64,000 nt of DNA from Corynebacterium pacaense (GCF_900169525.1 NZ_LT821239.1:704708-768707); one strand, 5' to 3'. Shown: positions 42,644 to 52,948, numbered from the stretch's first letter. The notes: generated from the sequence alone by a model not told the origin. Made by a program: numbers and translations.

Positions 42644-42961
42644 ATGAGTGTATGCGAGAAGTGTGGAAAAGAGTTCGAGGGACGGGCAGGCGCAAAGTAC
42701 TGTTCATCGGTGTGCAGACAGGCTGCGTATCGTCAGCGGAAGGATCCGCGGCCACCAGTTCGCCGTGTTCCACTTCGTGACATCGCTTTGCGCTCAAGGT
42801 TTGAACTGGACCGTAGTGTCCGCAGGATTCAACGGGTCGCCCAGGATGATCGGTTTATGAAGATGGTGCGGAAAGACCCGGGTCTGCTCAGGGGTGATCT
42901 TCAGCGGTCTGTTGATGAGTTGCAGGCTGTTATCGCGGAGATTGACCGCATACGAGGATGA
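42644..42961 (+). CDS. Small zinc-finger protein of the satellite
   Basis: A 105-residue protein. The N-terminal finger CEKCGKEFEGRAGAKYCSSV followed by CRQAAYRQR has a CxxC...CxxxC layout common in small phage and plasmid DNA-binding proteins. The rest is a basic, helical tail (RSRFELDRSVRRIQRVAQDD). The 39-base repeats abut its start, so it may bind them and regulate itself. It is the last gene before attR. Confidence 0.75.
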   Translation: MSVCEKCGKEFEGRAGAKYCSSVCRQAAYRQRKDPRPPVRRVPLRDIALRSRFELDRSVRRIQRVAQDDRFMKMVRKDPGLLRGDLQRSVDELQAVIAEIDRIRG

Positions 42962-42991
42962 GCACCTGCCCCGGTGACTGGCACGGACGGG

Positions 42992-43009
42992 TGACTACAT
43001 TTTGACTAC
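42992..43009. promoter_or_regulatory. Putative integrase arm-type site, right
   Basis: The 18 bases TGACTACATTTTGACTAC are identical to 33383-33400 and in the same orientation. They lie 96 bases left of the attR core. A TGTGACTTG continues on the right. Confidence 0.6.
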
Positions 43010-43105
43010 ATGTGACTTGAATCGAGCACTATTCACCAGACGATGAAAGCGGGTTAACGCCTGCTCAAACTACGTTTTCAACCTGGCCAATTCCCATTTG
43101 TCGTT

Positions 43106-43152
43106 CTCGTAATGAGAAGGTCGCGAGTTCGATTCTCGCAAGCGGCTCCACA
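43106..43152. repeat. attR core (47-bp direct repeat)
   Basis: Identical to 33258-33304, containing the tRNA-Thr 3' half from the anticodon loop to past CCA. This copy is a tRNA remnant only and is not a functional tRNA gene. Confidence 0.95.
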
Positions 43153-43153
43153 T

Positions 43154-43190
43154 ATCCCCAGCTAGATAGTGTTTCTAGCTGGGGATTTTC
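43154..43190. terminator. Terminator, probably the ancestral tRNA-Thr terminator
   Basis: ATCCCCAGCTAGA (43154-43166) pairs perfectly with TCTAGCTGGGGAT (43174-43186), then TTTTCCC. It sits two bases after attR and so followed tRNA-Thr before insertion. It may also end the minus-strand DsbA-like gene. Confidence 0.85.
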
Positions 43191-43213
43191 CCTTCCCGGA
43201 GCGGTTGCTCGCC

Positions 43214-44119
43214 CTAGTTGTCCCCGGAGTCGCCGAGCACGGCGAGTTCGCCGAGGATCGCCTTTTCAAAGCTCGCGTAGGGTTGCGCCCCGGAGACGAA
43301 CTGGGTTCCGACGACGAAGGCAGGGGTGCCCGTGATGCCGATCTCCTGGCCGTAAGCCTGGGCCGCGTCGACGGATGCGGTGAAGGTATCATCGGTGGCG
43401 TGCCGGCGGAACAGGTCGATGTCTGTGACCCCGGCGGTTTCGGCGAAGGCCACGTAATCGTCGATGGTGAATTCCGGATGTCCCCCGGTGGCGGGATGGT
43501 TGGCGTAGAGCTCCTTCTTGAATTCCTGGAAGCGGCCCTGCTCCGCGGCGGCGCGGCCGGCCTTCGCCCCCTCAACCGCCAACGGACCGTTGATGGGCAT
43601 ATCATTCCACTCGATGCGGACCAGGCCGGTGTCGACGAACCTGGTGATGATCTGTGATTCCGTCTCGTTGGTGTAGCGGGCGCAGTAGGGGCACTCGGTA
43701 TCGGAAAACTCGGAGATGACAACGGGTGCGTCGAGGGCCCCGACGGCGAAGGGGTCCGCGGGGTTGCGGCGGTGGACGGCGGTGATATCGGCACCCGCCG
43801 TCAGCGGGGCGCCGGAGCCGTAGATGGTGGCGTCGAAGGTGCCGTCCGCCCCGGAGGTGGGCCCCGCCGTCTCTGTGCCCGGTGCAACCACACCCCCGGT
43901 TGCCAGGGCATAGGAGGTGGTGCTGTTGTGCTGCCCGGCGAAATAGCCAGCTGCTCCCGTGAGCAGGGCGGCTGCGACCACGATCGCCCAGGCCCTGCCC
44001 GGGATGGCCCTGCGGGCGGAGACCTCGGCCGGCTGTACCTCGGCCGCCTGTTCCTCGGTGGGTGTTGCGGTGGTGGGGGCGTCGTTAGGTTCCTTGTCCG
44101 GCACAGTCATGGGGATCAT
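43214..44119 (-). CDS. Membrane-anchored DsbA/thioredoxin-fold oxidoreductase
   Basis: A 301-residue extracytoplasmic disulfide oxidoreductase. An acidic cytosolic head leads to a membrane helix at about 43-61, a linker, then the DsbA-like domain with CPYC (Cys143, Cys146) and a cis-proline in GITGTPAFVVG. CPYC rather than CPHC is common in actinobacterial DsbA-type proteins such as MdbA. It likely forms disulfides in secreted proteins. The ATG at 44119 is chosen because GGAGG lies five bases upstream. Confidence 0.85.
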   Translation of the reverse strand: MIPMTVPDKEPNDAPTTATPTEEQAAEVQPAEVSARRAIPGRAWAIVVAAALLTGAAGYFAGQHNSTTSYALATGGVVAPGTETAGPTSGADGTFDATIYGSGAPLTAGADITAVHRRNPADPFAVGALDAPVVISEFSDTECPYCARYTNETESQIITRFVDTGLVRIEWNDMPINGPLAVEGAKAGRAAAEQGRFQEFKKELYANHPATGGHPEFTIDDYVAFAETAGVTDIDLFRRHATDDTFTASVDAAQAYGQEIGITGTPAFVVGTQFVSGAQPYASFEKAILGELAVLGDSGDN

Positions 44120-44222
44120 CCTAGCCTCCGGGCCCGTAATCCCCGGTCGGCGCCATCGTCTTGTCGGTAGGGTTGGGGTTGAGTATGTGACAACATATTG
44201 AACATCTTTTTAAGGAGCGAAT

Positions 44223-45329
44223 GTGAGCATCAGAGTTTCCGGTATCATCGCCCGCGAGAAGGGCGCCCCGGTGGAAAAGACAACCATCATCGTCCCGGAT
44301 CCGGGTCCCAATGATGTGATCGTGAGGATCCAGGCCTGCGGTGTCTGTCATACCGATCTCGCCTACCGGGACGGTGACATCTCCGATGAGTTTCCCTTCC
44401 TTCTCGGCCATGAGGCGGCGGGCATCGTCGATGTCGTGGGCGAGGATGTCACCCACGTCGCGCCGGGTGATTTCGTCGTGCTGAACTGGCGTGCGGTGTG
44501 CGGGGAATGCCGCGCCTGCCGCAAGGGTGAGCCGAAGTACTGCTTCGCCACTCACAACGCCTCGAAGAAGATGACCCTGGAGGACGGCACGGAATTGTCC
44601 GCGGCGCTGGGCATCGGCGCCTTCCTGGAGAAGACCCTGGTCCACGAGGGGCAGTGCACCAAGGTCAATCCCGAGGAGGATCCCGCCGCCGCCGGACTTC
44701 TCGGCTGCGGAATCATGGCCGGTCTCTGCGCCGCGGTGAACACGGCCGACATCAAGCGTGGGGAGTCCGTTGCCGTCTTCGGACTCGGCGGGGTGGGAAT
44801 GGCCGCCGTCGCGGGGGCGAAGCTGGCCGGTGCCACCACCATCATCGCCGTGGACATCGATGCCAAGAAGCTCGACTGGGCGAAGGAGTTCGGTGCAACA
44901 CACACCATCGATTCCTCGGCACTGTCCGGTGAGGGTGAGAACAGCGAGGTCGCCCAGAAGGTCCGGGAGATCACCAATGGATTCGGCACCGATGTATCCA
45001 TCGACGCCGTGGGAATCATGCCCACCTGGCAGCAGGCCTTCTACTCCCGTGACTTCGCTGGGCGAATGGTCATGGTCGGGGTGCCGAACCTGACCTCTCA
45101 CATTGACGTTCCAGCCATTGACTTCTACGGACGCGGGGGATCCCTCCGCCCGGCCTGGTACGGCGACTGCCTCCCCGAGCGGGATTTCCCCACCTACGTC
45201 GACCTGCACCTGCAGGGACGCTTCCCCCTGGACAAGTTCGTCTCGGAGCGGATCGGTATCGATGATGTCGAGCAGGCCTTCTCCACGATGAAGTCCGGTG
45301 ACGTCCTGCGTTCAGTGGTGGAGATCTGA
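44223..45329 (+). CDS. mscR: S-(hydroxymethyl)mycothiol dehydrogenase (MscR/FadH)
   Basis: A 368-residue Zn medium-chain dehydrogenase, the mycothiol-dependent formaldehyde dehydrogenase that also reduces S-nitrosomycothiol. The catalytic Zn site begins at CGVCHTD, with the His of GHEAAG. The structural Zn Cys cluster is [15 protein letters not shown]. The NAD motif is GLGGVG. The GTG start has AAGGAGCGA nearby. It lies two bases before the MBL gene and forms the conserved formaldehyde-detoxification pair. Confidence 0.9.
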   Translation: MSIRVSGIIAREKGAPVEKTTIIVPDPGPNDVIVRIQACGVCHTDLAYRDGDISDEFPFLLGHEAAGIVDVVGEDVTHVAPGDFVVLNWRAVCGECRACRKGEPKYCFATHNASKKMTLEDGTELSAALGIGAFLEKTLVHEGQCTKVNPEEDPAAAGLLGCGIMAGLCAAVNTADIKRGESVAVFGLGGVGMAAVAGAKLAGATTIIAVDIDAKKLDWAKEFGATHTIDSSALSGEGENSEVAQKVREITNGFGTDVSIDAVGIMPTWQQAFYSRDFAGRMVMVGVPNLTSHIDVPAIDFYGRGGSLRPAWYGDCLPERDFPTYVDLHLQGRFPLDKFVSERIGIDDVEQAFSTMKSGDVLRSVVEI

Positions 45330-45330
45330 G

Positions 45331-45966
45331 ATGGCACACAGGGACCTGCGCATTGAAAACATTGTCACCCACGGCATCTTCGCCCTCGACGGCGGCGAGT
45401 GGGAGGTGGACAACAACATCTGGGTGCTCGGCGATGACCGGGAGGTACTGATCATCGATGCGGCGCACGACGCCGCCCCGATCATCCAGGCCGTCGGTGG
45501 CCGCACGGTGAGGGGGATCCTGTGCACCCATGCGCACAATGACCACATCACCGTCGCGCCGGAACTGGCCGCGGAACTGGATGCCCCCGTGTACGTGCAC
45601 CCGGGCGACCAGATGCTCTGGGAGCAGACACACGGCGATCTCGGCCACGAGGAACTCTCAAACGGCCAGGTGTTCACCATCGCCGGCACTGAGGTGCATG
45701 TGCTCAACACACCGGGCCACTCCCCGGGCTCCTGCTGCTTCTACGTCCCTGAGGCGGACGAACTTTTCTCCGGTGACACCCTTTTCCAGGGCGGCCCCGG
45801 TGCCACCGGCCGCAAATACAGCTCCTTCGACACCATCATCGAATCCCTGAAGTCGTCGGTGCTTGATCTTCCGCCGGAGACCACGGTGCGCACCGGACAC
45901 GGCGATCACACCTCGGTCGGTGCCGAGGCGCCGCATCTGGAGGAGTGGATCCGCAGGGGGCACTAG
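45331..45966 (+). CDS. MBL-fold hydrolase paired with mscR
   Basis: A 211-residue glyoxalase II-like hydrolase. The metal motif is THAHNDHI near residue 70; other ligands lie in TPGHSPGS and FSGDTLFQ, and GHGDH is at the C-terminus. Downstream of mscR it is expected to hydrolyse S-formylmycothiol to formate and mycothiol, though this is inferred from context. The ATG lies one base after the mscR stop region. Confidence 0.83.
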   Translation: MAHRDLRIENIVTHGIFALDGGEWEVDNNIWVLGDDREVLIIDAAHDAAPIIQAVGGRTVRGILCTHAHNDHITVAPELAAELDAPVYVHPGDQMLWEQTHGDLGHEELSNGQVFTIAGTEVHVLNTPGHSPGSCCFYVPEADELFSGDTLFQGGPGATGRKYSSFDTIIESLKSSVLDLPPETTVRTGHGDHTSVGAEAPHLEEWIRRGH

Positions 45967-45972
45967 GGGATC

Positions 45973-46017
45973 CCGGGGTGGGCCCCGGGCTGGCCCCCGG
46001 CTGCGAGCCACCCCCTT
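45973..46017 (+). terminator. Terminator of the mscR operon
   Basis: GGGGTGG (about 45975-45981) pairs with CCACCCC near 46008-46014, with GGCCCCGGG-type stems inside. It is followed by CTTTAT. The fold is GC-rich and complex. Confidence 0.5.
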
Positions 46018-46143
46018 TATGGGGCAGAACGGCCGTACTGATCTCGGTCTTTCCGCCCCGGGGCGCGACCTGCGCACACCCGGGACCCACTTAATCCACG
46101 CTTAATGCACATCCGTACCTGTGATGGGCCTAACATATGGCAC

Positions 46144-47346
46144 ATGGTTGATAACGTACGTGGGCAGAAGCGGGTGTGGCTGGCCGTATCTCTGTCCATC
46201 TTCACCGTCGCCTGGGGTGGCAACGAATTCACGCCTCTGCTCGTGTTCTACCGTCAGCAGGGGAATTTCTCCGATCTTGCCGTCGATCTGATGCTGATCT
46301 ACTACGCCATCGGTGTGGCCGCGGGCCTGCTGGTGGCGGGTCCGCTCTCCGATCGCTACGGACGCCGGGTGGTGATGCTTCCCGCACCGCTGATCGCCGC
46401 TCTCGGCTCGGCCTTCATCGCCAGCGGGGAGGAGACGGCACTGCTGATGTCCATCGGTCGCGCACTCTCCGGAGTCGCGGTGGGAATGGCGATGACGGCG
46501 GGCGGTGCGTGGATCAAGGAACTGTCCACACCCTATTTCGAGCCCGGCGTGGGCTCGAGTGAGGGTGCGCGCCGGGCATCGATGTCTTTGACCGCGGGCT
46601 TCGCGCTCGGGCCCGCCGCCGCCGGAATCCTGGCCCAGTGGCTGCCGCTGCCCGGTCAGCTCGCCTACATCCTGCATATCCTCCTCTCCCTTCTGCTCCT
46701 TCCCCTGCTGCTCACAGCGCCGGAAACCCGCCAGTCGGCCCATCTGAAGGTGCGCGGATCCTTCTGGGGCGATATTCTCGTGCCCTCTGTGTGGGAAAAG
46801 CGCTTCCTGTTCGTGGTGACACCGATGGGGCCCTGGGTATTCGGTGCGGGTTTCACCGCCTACGCCATCCTGCCGGCGCTGCTGCGCGAACAGGTGACCG
46901 TGCCCATCGCCTACAGCGCCCTGATCGCACTGGTCACCCTCGGAACGGGATTCGGTGTGCAGCAGCTGGGTCCGCGGATCATGGGGGAGGGCAGGACCCG
47001 TGGCCCGGTCCTCGCCCTCGTCGCCACCGTCCTGGGGATGGCGGGCGCAACACTGATCGCCATGCACCCCCACCCCTGGTGGGCGCTCGTGGTGTGCATG
47101 TTCCTCGGCTCCTCCTACGGTCTGTGCATGTTCGTGGGCCTGGCGGAGACCCAGCGGATCGCGCCCCCCGCGGACATGGCGGGTCTGACGGGTATCTTCT
47201 ACTGCCTGACCTATTTCGGCATGATCTTTCCGGCGGTTCTGACCAGGCTCAGCGACTATTTCACCTATCCCGCGATGCTCGGTTTCGGGGTGGCCATGGC
47301 GGCGCTGTGCCTGATCATCGTTTCCTTTACATCACGGCGCCTGTGA
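46144..47346 (+). CDS. MFS transporter
   Basis: A 400-residue major-facilitator protein with 12 predicted helices. The family loop GPLSDRYGRRVV lies between helices 2 and 3. The substrate is unknown, with drug or metabolite efflux plausible. The ATG at 46144 is preferred: TAACAT at 46130-46135 would serve as the -10 of a leaderless transcript, while the upstream ATG at 46105 precedes that promoter. Confidence 0.82.
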   Translation: MVDNVRGQKRVWLAVSLSIFTVAWGGNEFTPLLVFYRQQGNFSDLAVDLMLIYYAIGVAAGLLVAGPLSDRYGRRVVMLPAPLIAALGSAFIASGEETALLMSIGRALSGVAVGMAMTAGGAWIKELSTPYFEPGVGSSEGARRASMSLTAGFALGPAAAGILAQWLPLPGQLAYILHILLSLLLLPLLLTAPETRQSAHLKVRGSFWGDILVPSVWEKRFLFVVTPMGPWVFGAGFTAYAILPALLREQVTVPIAYSALIALVTLGTGFGVQQLGPRIMGEGRTRGPVLALVATVLGMAGATLIAMHPHPWWALVVCMFLGSSYGLCMFVGLAETQRIAPPADMAGLTGIFYCLTYFGMIFPAVLTRLSDYFTYPAMLGFGVAMAALCLIIVSFTSRRL

Positions 47347-48315
<969 letters not shown>

Positions 48316-48346
48316 AGTCTCACCACAGCCACCGAAGCCGGCACAG

Positions 48347-48367
48347 CCACCGCGGCGGGCACGGTGG
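48347..48367. terminator. Short hairpin between galE and DUF2304 genes
   Basis: CCACCG pairs with CGGTGG around nine bases in the 67-base gap between convergent genes. There is no T-run, so the terminator assignment is tentative. Confidence 0.35.
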
Positions 48368-48382
48368 TTGCGGAGGTGGAAC

Positions 48383-48745
48383 CTACAGCTTGTCCTCCGG
48401 CAGGACCGGGTTCTGCAGGGCGACGGCGCGGGCCAGCTTGGAGTAGCGCAGCTCCTGTTCACGGAAACGCACATAGCTTGACACCGTGGTGAACATGAAT
48501 GCCACCGCCAGTGCATAGAGCATGAGGTCGGTACCGCGGTCGACCCCGACGAAATTGGCCACCGCGGTGAGATCGTCCGGGCGCAGAACCGCCCACACCG
48601 CCGCCGCGATGAATCCCACGAAGCCGATTTTCACCCAGGCCTTCGCGCGTGCCTTGCGGCGGTTGCGCAGGAAATAGAGCACCAGCAGCGCGGTGGCCAG
48701 CAGGAGCAGGACCTGGATGATGATCTGGGTCGTTGTCTGGGTCAT
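48383..48745 (-). CDS. DUF2304 membrane protein (Rv3632-like)
   Basis: A 120-residue protein with three hydrophobic helices (about 7-26, 37-53 and 70-92) and a charged tail. DUF2304 proteins are found next to PpgS-type glycosyltransferases and are thought to anchor or stimulate them. It overlaps the glycosyltransferase stop by four bases, consistent with a two-gene operon. Confidence 0.8.
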   Translation of the reverse strand: MTQTTTQIIIQVLLLLATALLVLYFLRNRRKARAKAWVKIGFVGFIAAAVWAVLRPDDLTAVANFVGVDRGTDLMLYALAVAFMFTTVSSYVRFREQELRYSKLARAVALQNPVLPEDKL

Positions 48746-49473
48746 GGAAGTCTCCTTGCCAGAAATCCGTCGGCGAGAATATTGATGCCGTTGATCAGGG
48801 ACTGACCCTTGCTCATTGAATACTCGGTGTAGAGGATGTCCACGGGCTCCTCGGCGACCCGCCAGCCGCGTTTGTCAATCTGGTCGACGAACTCGGAGGC
48901 GTGGGACATCCCGTTCATCCGGATGTTGAGCTCCTGCGCGACCTTCTGGTTGAACACCCGCAGACCGTTGTGGGCATCGGAGAGCCCCAGTCGGCGGGTG
49001 GTCGGGGAGAGGAGGACCACGATGCGCAGAACCAGGCGTTTGATCCAGGGAACCTGATCGTCGGCGGCGCGTGGCCTGCCGAAACGGGTACCCACGATGA
49101 TGTCCAGGGGCTCGTTGCGGAGACGTTCGACCATCCGGACGACGTCCTTGATCTGGTGCTGGCCGTCGGCGTCGAAAGTGACAAAATACCTGGCCCCGGG
49201 CTGCTTGCGGGCGTATTCCACCCCGGTCTGAATGGCCGCCCCCTGCCCGAGATTGACTGGGTGGTTGATCAGGTGGGCGCCCGCCGCATGGATCTCCTCG
49301 GCGGAGTTGTCCGATGAGCCGTCGTTGACCGCAACGATGTTGGGAAAGGTCTCCCGTGCGTGCGAAAGCACCTCACGGATGACCGTGCCCTCGTTGTAGC
49401 AGGGCACGACGAGCCAGGTGTCGTTGAAGTCGCCGGCCGGGCGGGCGGGACCGCTGTTGTGTGTCGCATCCAT
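48742..49473 (-). CDS. GT2 polyprenyl-phosphate glycosyltransferase (PpgS-like)
   Basis: A 243-residue GT-A enzyme of the DPM/PpgS type. The nucleotide-sugar motifs are VPCYNEGTVI and NDGSSDNSAE, and the metal-binding DADGQHQ fits DxD. No C-terminal membrane helices are present; the DUF2304 partner probably anchors it. In M. tuberculosis the counterpart (Rv3631) loads GalNAc onto decaprenyl phosphate for arabinogalactan. The sugar specificity here is inferred from context. Confidence 0.83.
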   Translation of the reverse strand: MDATHNSGPARPAGDFNDTWLVVPCYNEGTVIREVLSHARETFPNIVAVNDGSSDNSAEEIHAAGAHLINHPVNLGQGAAIQTGVEYARKQPGARYFVTFDADGQHQIKDVVRMVERLRNEPLDIIVGTRFGRPRAADDQVPWIKRLVLRIVVLLSPTTRRLGLSDAHNGLRVFNQKVAQELNIRMNGMSHASEFVDQIDKRGWRVAEEPVDILYTEYSMSKGQSLINGINILADGFLARRLP

Positions 49474-49613
49474 GATGTTTTCAGAGCTTAGTGCATATCG
49501 CCCGTTTTTCCCTGCAGCACGTGCCGATGTCCCGGGTGTACGGCCACCCCAGTGGGTAAGCTGTCGTGGAGTCAGAGCAAGTTTGGACAGTTGTTAAGGA
49601 GTCGGCCTTTCCC

Positions 49614-50663
49614 ATGAACAGCAAACGCATCGGTGTGGTGATCGTCTCCTACGGTCACGAGCGGGACGTGGCGAATCTGGTTGATTCCCTCGCACCCCAG
49701 CTGAGGGAGGGCGACCGAGTCGTGGTCGTGGACAACCGCAAACCCTGGGTGCTGCAGGAGGCGGTGGGGGACCGGCTCCGCGTCCACGGTGTGGAAATCA
49801 TCAACCACGACAACGGGGGTTTTGCCGCAGGCTGCAATGTCGGGGCGGCCAGGATCGTCGATGAAGTTGATCTGCTGTTCTTTCTCAATCCCGACACCGT
49901 GATCGAGGATCCATCCCTTTTTGATACCCTCCGGCGCGTGGATGAACGGTGGGCGGCGTTCATGCCCTATCTGCTGCTTGAGGATGGCAGCATCAATTCC
50001 GCGGGCAATGCGCTGCACATCTCCGGACTGTCCTGGGTGACCGGCCTTGACGGAGAGGCCGAGCGGGGGGGCGGGCAGGATCAGGAGGTCACCGAAATCT
50101 CCATTGCCTCCGGCGCCTGTCTGGTGGTGCGCAGTCAGTGGTGGAGGAAGCTCGGGGGTATGGAGGAGATGTACTTCATGTACCACGAGGACACCGACTT
50201 TTCCGCGAGGCTGCTGCTCGCCGGTGCCCGGATCGGTCTGGTGCACTCCGCATTTGTCACCCATAACTATGATTACGCCAAGGGCGACTACAAGTGGATC
50301 TACATCGAGCGGAACCGCCACGTCCTACTGCTCAGCGTCCTTCCGCTGCCTCTTCTGGTGGCGCTCGGACCGCAGATCCTCGGCGCGAACCTGGGCCTGT
50401 GGGCGATCGCAGCGCGCGAGGGGCGACTCGGTTTGAAGCTGAAATCCACACGCCTGCTCCTGCGGGATCTACCGGGGATCCTCGCCCTCAGGCGACGCAC
50501 CCAGGCCCTTCGCAGGGTCGGTGCAGCGGAGTACCTCTCCCATATGGAATGGCGGCTGGATAATCCGCATCTGGGGAACATTGGTAAAAACCGCGTGGTC
50601 GCGGCGATCTATGGAACCTATTACCGGATGTGCCTGTCGGTATTGCGTCTGCTCTCCGCCTGA
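49614..50663 (+). CDS. GT2 family glycosyltransferase
   Basis: A 349-residue cytosolic/peripheral GT2 enzyme similar to WbbL-type rhamnosyltransferases. VVIVSYGHERDV and VVVDN start the GT-A fold; FFLNPDTVIED is the DxD region and MYHEDTDFSARLLLAG is the conserved acceptor/base region. The C-terminal part has a membrane-associated helix (LLLSVLPLPLLVALGP). A cell-envelope polysaccharide role is likely; no partner gene is decisive. AAGGAG lies about 15 bases before the ATG. Confidence 0.78.
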   Translation: MNSKRIGVVIVSYGHERDVANLVDSLAPQLREGDRVVVVDNRKPWVLQEAVGDRLRVHGVEIINHDNGGFAAGCNVGAARIVDEVDLLFFLNPDTVIEDPSLFDTLRRVDERWAAFMPYLLLEDGSINSAGNALHISGLSWVTGLDGEAERGGGQDQEVTEISIASGACLVVRSQWWRKLGGMEEMYFMYHEDTDFSARLLLAGARIGLVHSAFVTHNYDYAKGDYKWIYIERNRHVLLLSVLPLPLLVALGPQILGANLGLWAIAAREGRLGLKLKSTRLLLRDLPGILALRRRTQALRRVGAAEYLSHMEWRLDNPHLGNIGKNRVVAAIYGTYYRMCLSVLRLLSA

Positions 50664-50838
50664 CGACGCCCCCGCAGCCGCGCACCGCCCTCCGGCACAC
50701 CCCTTTGCGGGGGTGCTGAGATGAACTCCCGATAAATACTATCTTTCTCGGGGAGAAACTGCGTGGATGATCAAAAACGCCTGCGTTTAACTGCTTCCTG
50801 AACATGGCGTTTCGCTATTCACAGGAGGCTTTTAGGTA

Positions 50839-52830
50839 ATGATCAAGATGTCGCGCGTCGCTCTGGCGGCTGCCACCATCGCGGGACTCGGGCTCGGCGT
50901 CACCGCCGTCCCGGCCACCGCTCAGGACAACACCACGCAACTGAACATTCTGGGCATCACCGATTTCCACGGACATATCCAGGAATCCAAGTCGAAGGAC
51001 GGGGAGGTCGTCGAGGCGGGAGCCGCGCAACTGGCCTGCTATGTCGACAACCGCCGTGCGAAGAATCCAGACACCAACTTCGTTTCGGTGGGTGACAATG
51101 TCGGTGGTTCACCCTTCGTGTCGTCGATCCTCAGGGACAAGCCCACCCTCGACGCCCTCAACGCCATGGACCTGGATGTCTCGGCGCTGGGCAACCACGA
51201 GTTCGATGCGGGATGGGCGGATCTGAAGGATCGGATCTCGCTGGACGGAACCGGACAGGCGCATTTCCCCTATCTCGGAGCCAATGTCACCGGTGGTGGC
51301 AACCTGCCAAAGGCCTCAACCGTTCTGACCACCGCGGATGGTGTGCGCATCGGCTACGTCGGTACAGTCACCGATGAGACCAGCGATCTCGTTTCGCCCG
51401 CGGGAATTCAGGGAATCGGCTTCACCGATGATGTCGCGGCGGTGAACAAGGAGGCCGACCGTCTCCGGACCGGGAACGAGGCGGACGTTATCGTCGCGCT
51501 GACCCACTCCGGCGGAGACGTCGCTTAACCGTTCAGCAATGCCGTCGATGTTGTCTTCGCGGGGCACACCCATGCTGTCTACGCTCAGCAGGGGATCGCA
51601 CGGGAAGGCAAGGAGCCACTGTTTGTCATTCAGCCCGCGAACTACGGAATGTTCCTTGCCGATGTGAGCATCACCTACGACAAGGCGGCCAAGAAGGTCA
51701 CCCGGGTTGAAGGCCACAATGTCCCCGCGAAGGAAATCGCTGCGGAATGTGCAGGTACACCGGATGCCGAGGTTGCGGGAATCGTCGCAGCGGCTGTCGA
51801 TTCCTCGGTCGAGGAGGGTAACAAGGTTGTCGCAACCATCGACAATTCCTTCTATCGCGGTTCGGACAAGGATGCGGGTCCCGGAACCAACCGCGGTACC
51901 GAGTCCACGCTGAACAACCTTCTGGCCGAGGCGGGATTCTGGGGTATCAGGGAAACCACCAAGCTCGGTCCCGATTTCGGCATCATGAACGCAGGTGGGG
52001 TCCGCGAGGATCTGGAGAAGGGTGAGGTCACCTTCTCCGATGCCTACCTCGTGCAGCCCTTCAACAATGCCTACGGTGTGGTTGACATCAAGGGCGAACA
52101 GGTCAGGGAACTCCTTGAACAGCAGTGGAAGGACCCCAACTCCGAGCATCCGCGTCTCGCGCTCGGACTCTCCAACAATGTCCAGTACTCCTATGATCCG
52201 ACCGCTGAACAGGGCAAGCGAATCACGGCCATCTACATTGACGGCAAACCGGTTGACCCCGCGGCGACCTACCGGGTCGCAGGCTCCAGCTTCCTGCTCT
52301 CGGGAGGAGATGGTTTCAGCGCTCTGAAGTCGGGTTCGAACTTCACCGATGCCGGCGTGATCGACGTTGACCTGTTCACCAGGTACCTCGCCGAACACAC
52401 GGGGGTTGAGCCGCGGACCAATCAGGCATCCGTCGGTATCTCCATCAAGGGCGAAGCGCGGCCGGGCAATGAGGTAGAGCTTGATCTCTCCTCGCTGTCC
52501 TACACCTCCGCGGGGGAGCCGCAGGCGAAGGATGTCACCGTCACGGCGGGCGGGGAATCGGTCACCGCAGAGGTGGACAACACCGTCGTCACCGATTTTG
52601 ATGAGACGGGCAGTGCCACGGTGAGTCTGCGGATTCCCAGCGATGCCACTGAGCTCAAGATTGAAACGGACAACGGCACCACCTTCACCGTTCCACTGGA
52701 CGAGCAGGTCTCTGGGAGTTCGAGCTTCGGGAAGTTCGCCGGAATCGCGGCAGTACTCGCGGTCCTCGGTGGGGCCTTCGCCTTCTGGTATGCCAATGTC
52801 GGCAGCCAGCTGCTGGCTCAGTTCCTCTGA
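50839..52830 (+). pseudogene. ushA: UshA-like secreted 5'-nucleotidase interrupted by one stop codon
   Basis: A 664-codon frame broken only by an in-frame TAA at 51526-51528 (codon 230). The N-terminal part has a Sec signal (MIKMSRVALAAATIAGLGLG) and metal motifs DFHGH, GDNVGGSP, GNHEFD and HSGGD. After the stop the same frame continues with FAGHTHAVY, the substrate-binding domain (NAGGVREDLEKGEV, SSFLLSGGDGFSA) and a C-terminal membrane helix. One base change, such as GAA to TAA, explains it. Sequencing error is possible. C. glutamicum UshA releases phosphate from nucleotides under phosphate starvation. Confidence 0.85.
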
Positions 52831-52913
52831 GTCCGCCACTCGGACGGAAGGGGATGAAACTCTGGTCCGAGCGGTACGTAAAAGGCGGAACGGTCTGTCT
52901 ATCCTATCGCGGT

Positions 52914-52948
52914 GAAAATTATTCTTACAGCAGGTCAGGATAATTTTC
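52914..52948. promoter_or_regulatory. Inverted repeat upstream of the peptide operon
   Basis: GAAAATTAT (52914-52922) and ATAATTTTC (52940-52948) are perfectly complementary with a 17-base spacer. They lie about 120 bases before the lipoprotein start, in a 236-base gap with no gene. It could be a regulator site. It does not match the DtxR or GlxR consensus as I know them. Confidence 0.45.

Larger units (their letters stand above)
33305..43152. mobile_element. Integrated phage-satellite-like element with its own capsid gene
   Basis: About 9.85 kb between attL and attR in tRNA-Thr. Left to right: integrase and repressor (minus strand), then plus-strand small early genes, an SF3 helicase, an iteron-like origin, a WhiB-like gene, hypotheticals, an HTH protein, major capsid, cement-like protein, structured non-coding DNA, and a zinc-finger gene. 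I see no terminase, portal, head protease, tail, holin or lysin gene. Size and content resemble phage satellites (PICI or cf-PICI style), but capsid without packaging genes is unusual. The satellite status is inferred. Confidence 0.85.

Noticed and set aside
43106..43152. Second tRNA-Thr gene at attR
   Set aside because: Only the 3' half from the anticodon loop onward is present; no D arm or 5' acceptor strand, so it is the att remnant.
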